From NCBI RefSeq assembly GCF_027364955.1, contig NZ_DAHXOI010000002.1, positions 1 through 64,000 on the forward strand: DNA of 64,000 nucleotides. The letters are read 5' to 3'. Under the pieces are notes generated by a model. It was not told the DNA's origin. It did not search any database and saw nothing but the letters and a program-made list of their open reading frames with translations. Of this stretch, positions 61,820-64,000 are shown one piece after another (within the stretch, counting starts at the first letter, position 1; each line of letters opens with the position of its first letter). The position numbers were made by a program, and so were the translations under genes. This DNA comes from Ferrimicrobium sp. (GTDB lineage Bacteria; Actinomycetota; Acidimicrobiia; Acidimicrobiales; Acidimicrobiaceae).

Positions 61820-62557
61820 TTACACTGGCGCCGGCGCCGGCACCGGAACGGGTTCTGCTGCCCCAGCTCTGGACTTTCCTTCGATAATCGCCGTCGCAAT
61901 CAGCCGAGTGAAGAGCTCACACGACCGAATGGCATCGTCATTACCTGGCATGATATGATCCACGAGCTCTGGGTCGCAGTTGGTGTCGACGACGGCTATC
62001 ACTGGGATGCCGAGACGAGCTGCCTCAGTGAGCGCGAGATGCTCCTTGACGGTGTCGATGACGAACAGAGCATCCGGCAACCTGTTCATGTTACGAACAC
62101 CGCCGAGGTTGAGGTCCAGCTTGGTGAGTTCTCGCTGCAACAACAGCGCCTCCTTCTTCGGCATGGCGTCGAAGTCTCCCTGCACCTTCATCTGCTCGTA
62201 CTCTTGCAGCTTGCGCACTCGCGAGGCAATCGTGGGGAAGTTAGTTAACATACCGCCTAGCCACCGGTGGCTTACGTAGGGCATGCTGGCCATCTTGGCG
62301 TACTGCGTAATGGCATCTTGGGCTTGCTTTTTCGTACCGACGAAGAGCACACTGCCACCTCGAGCTGACAACGACCGAACGAAGCGAAAAGACTCGTCGA
62401 TACCCTGGAGCGTCTGGCGAAGATCGAGCAAGTAGATGCCGTTGCGCTTATCGAAAATGTAGGGCTTCATCTTTGGGTTCCATCGCTTGGCTTGGTGACC
62501 AAAATGGACTCCCGCCTCAAGAAGCTGAGACATGGTTACTAGTGGTTTATCTGGCAT
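61820..62557 (-). CDS. rpsB: 30S ribosomal protein S2
   Basis: S2 bridges the head and body of the small subunit. From ATG 62557 it has 245 residues: MSQLLEAGVHFGHQAKRWNPKM, FVGTKKQAQDA, HRWLGGMLTNF, PVIAVVDTNCDPELVDHIMPGNDDAIRS-type C-terminal region, ending in a PVPVPAPAPV tail from GC-rich hexanucleotide repeats. GGGAGG upstream and family alignment fix the start; a longer TTG frame is unlikely. Confidence 0.97.
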   Translation of the reverse strand: MPDKPLVTMSQLLEAGVHFGHQAKRWNPKMKPYIFDKRNGIYLLDLRQTLQGIDESFRFVRSLSARGGSVLFVGTKKQAQDAITQYAKMASMPYVSHRWLGGMLTNFPTIASRVRKLQEYEQMKVQGDFDAMPKKEALLLQRELTKLDLNLGGVRNMNRLPDALFVIDTVKEHLALTEAARLGIPVIAVVDTNCDPELVDHIMPGNDDAIRSCELFTRLIATAIIEGKSRAGAAEPVPVPAPAPV

Positions 62558-62875
62558 GATCCTCCCATCGGTTGAACTAAGAAGTGTCCTCGCGACAAAC
62601 GCCGACCGTGGGTCGAACACTCCCGTTACTTACTCAAATTTGAGCCTAAGGTAGCCTAGCAGCAACCACCATCGGGATCAGCCTTCTTAGACGAGGTGGT
62701 CGGCGTTGCAATCGGCGCCTACGGCTGGCTACGCACCCTTCTTCAAACTCGGCGGGAGGTCCGCACTTCATCAAATCAAAGCTGCCAGAAAAAGGTAACT
62801 GCTCGAAGAAGCCAAGCACTGCATCGAGGAACGCATGCACGCTCCACTCCGTAGAAAGTTGACCCACCAGCGGCG
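62558..62875. other. Intergenic region between whiG and rpsB
   Basis: These 318 bp should carry the rpsB promoter and leader. A perfect 12-bp palindrome CTCAAATTTGAG lies at 62633-62644, about 76 bp before the start codon. A 73-codon minus-strand GTG frame lacks a ribosome-binding site and family match and is not called. No clear terminator after whiG was seen. Confidence 0.5.
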
Positions 62876-63637
62876 TTAACCGACGTCGCCGAGCTTACCA
62901 CGGAGTTGCAATACTGCTTTCGAGTGAATCTGGCAGACCCGACTTTCGGTCACACCAAGGATTTCGCCGATCTCGGCAAGGGTAAAGCCTTCGTAGTAGT
63001 AAAGGGTCAGCACCATCTTTTCTCGGTCACCAAGTCGATTGATGGCATCAACAAGCATGCGCCGTGTCTCTTCTTGCTCAAAGGAGCCGTTGGCGCTCTC
63101 TTTACGATCAGCAATAGTATCGCCTAGCGTCATACCCTCGTTGCGCTCCCCGCCAAGGACCACCTCATCAAGCGCGGCAATGCCTAAGAAAGAGATCTTG
63201 GAGAAGATCGCCTGCAATTCGGACTCATCAATCTCTAGCTCGGCGGCGACTTCTTTGTCGGTTGGACTCCGATGAAGCTTGCCTTCCAGTTTTGCATAGG
63301 CCTGTTCAACTGCTTTTGCCTTCGCGCGGACCGATCGCGGCACCCAGTCGATTGCTCGGAGTTCATCGATAATAGCGCCCTTGATGCGGGTAATTGCATA
63401 GGTTTCAAACTTGATATTGCGCTCAAGGTCAAACTTCTCGATGGCGTCGATCAGACCGAAGGTCCCGTAGCTTGCGAGGTCAGCCTGTTCAACCGAGTTC
63501 GGCAGACCGATAGCGACTCTTGAGGCAACAAAGCGTACCAGCGGCGAATAGGCCACTAAAAGACGGTCCCGCAAACCCTGGTCGCCAGTCTCTTTGTATC
63601 TATGCCATAACTTATCTAAGTCGGCATCACCTTGCAT
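62876..63637 (-). CDS. whiG: RNA polymerase sigma factor, WhiG/FliA family
   Basis: A group-3 sigma-70 factor. The 253 residues show region 2 (DLASYGTFGLIDAIEKFD, KFETYAITRIKGAIIDELR near 75-95, DWVPRSVRAKA), region 3 (SPTDKEVAAEL) and region 4 (LTLYYYEGFTLAEIGEILGVTESRVCQIHSKA near 215-245, given in parts here: GFTLAEIGEILGVTESRVCQ). In Streptomyces WhiG starts spore formation; elsewhere FliA controls motility. No flagellar or sporulation genes are in the window, so its regulon is unknown. The position next to a Xer recombinase and rpsB is conserved in Actinobacteria. Confidence 0.94.
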   Translation of the reverse strand: MQGDADLDKLWHRYKETGDQGLRDRLLVAYSPLVRFVASRVAIGLPNSVEQADLASYGTFGLIDAIEKFDLERNIKFETYAITRIKGAIIDELRAIDWVPRSVRAKAKAVEQAYAKLEGKLHRSPTDKEVAAELEIDESELQAIFSKISFLGIAALDEVVLGGERNEGMTLGDTIADRKESANGSFEQEETRRMLVDAINRLGDREKMVLTLYYYEGFTLAEIGEILGVTESRVCQIHSKAVLQLRGKLGDVG

Positions 63638-63645
63638 CGCAGCCC

Positions 63646-64000
63646 CTACTTGCCCCGTGGATGTAACTCCCGATAGACCCTTGCTAACCGTTCGTGACTC
63701 ACATGAGTATAAATTTCCGTTGTGGATAGTCTAGCGTGTCCGAGAAGCTCCTGAAGGCTTCGCAAATCGGCACCGTTTTCTAGCAGATGGGTTGCATAAC
63801 TGTGGCGCAAGGAGTGAGGGTGCGCACCAGGAAAATACCGATCAACGATGCGTCGCACGGATCGAACACCGAGTCGGGAGCCGCGAGGACCCAGAAAGAG
63901 CGCGGTTGCACAGTCAGATCGGGTTCCCAGGTAGTGTTGCATCGCCTCAAGGGCGCATCGAGCAACGGGCACGACCCGCGGTCTCCCGCCTTTACCGTTG
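63646..64000 (-). CDS. Tyrosine recombinase XerC/XerD type, C-terminal part
   Basis: The gene is cut by the right edge; only the last 117 or so codons are seen. They contain the beta-hairpin lysine region ([13 protein letters not shown]), the catalytic [20 protein letters not shown], the second His in [18 protein letters not shown] with the nucleophilic Tyr. The protein resolves chromosome dimers at dif together with its partner and FtsK (whose gene is in the window). It ends 8 bp before whiG. Sequence is too short to tell XerC from XerD. Confidence 0.93.
   Translation of the reverse strand, partial: NGKGGRPRVVPVARCALEAMQHYLGTRSDCATALFLGPRGSRLGVRSVRRIVDRYFPGAHPHSLRHSYATHLLENGADLRSLQELLGHARLSTTEIYTHVSHERLARVYRELHPRGK

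Noticed and set aside
62646-62867. A 73-codon minus-strand GTG frame between whiG and rpsB
   Set aside because: No Shine-Dalgarno site; Arg-rich tail looks like frame-shadow composition. Kept only as a note in the gap entry.

Overview
This is a contiguous piece of a mid-GC actinobacterial chromosome, most likely from the class Acidimicrobiia (a Ferrimicrobium- or Acidithrix-like acidophile). That placement is an inference. It rests on the whiG-rpsB-tsf-pyrH-frr-cdsA-dxr-rseP-ispG run, the miaA-dapF-hflX order also found in mycobacteria, a GTP-dependent PEP carboxykinase, DUF3040- and DUF4232-like proteins, and base composition well below that of most Actinobacteria. Nearly all genes are housekeeping genes on the minus strand. 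No rRNA, tRNA, CRISPR array or prophage was seen.

Layout. The left edge (1-76) holds the first 25 codons of an IS607-type serine recombinase running off the window. Then come recG and a DAK2/FakA-like gene (minus), divergent rpmB-hemH (plus), pckG (minus) and thiL (plus). From 8.9 to 17 kb there is a mixed accessory stretch: two small actinobacterial proteins, an HNH nuclease, acyl-CoA dehydrogenase with a coupled 67-residue ORF, DUF3040, a threonine aldolase/PIG-L/unknown operon, an inositol-phosphatase homologue, and SRPBCC-nrdR divergent from lexA. From 17.7 to 24.3 kb lie dapE, dapD and dapC, hflX and an in-frame miaA-dapF fusion. From 24.4 to 29.5 kb lie an aldehyde dehydrogenase/NSAR-type gene pair, a pterin carbinolamine dehydratase and an orphan cytoplasmic chemoreceptor. 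From 29.6 to 42.5 kb lie miaB, recA, cinA, pgsA, thrB, dacA, ftsK, rnj, dapA and dapB. From 42.7 to 64 kb lie the translation and envelope operons: pnp, rpsO, ribF, truB, rbfA, infB, ylxR, nusA, rimP; proS, ispG, rseP, dxr, cdsA, frr, pyrH, tsf, rpsB; whiG and a xerC/D-type recombinase truncated by the right edge.

How the genes work together. The window holds the whole succinylase route from aspartate semialdehyde to meso-diaminopimelate (dapA, dapB, dapD, dapC, dapE, dapF) in three blocks, plus dacA for peptidoglycan trimming. It holds the two SOS core genes, lexA and recA, with a shared operator-like motif upstream of both. It also holds paired tRNA A37 modification genes (miaA, miaB), two MEP-pathway steps (dxr, ispG), two phospholipid steps (cdsA, pgsA) and much of the ribosome-maturation set.

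Most unusual points: (1) one uninterrupted 706-codon frame fuses MiaA to DapF through a linker made of 15-bp repeats, and the DapF half has Ser where family members carry the first catalytic Cys; (2) short tandem repeats of 14-18 bp, each locus with its own unit sequence, sit in many intergenic gaps and also inside disordered coding segments, where the period is a multiple of three; (3) DapD is of the E. coli type rather than the mycobacterial type; (4) a soluble methyl-accepting protein has its sensor domain at the C-terminus and no che genes nearby.
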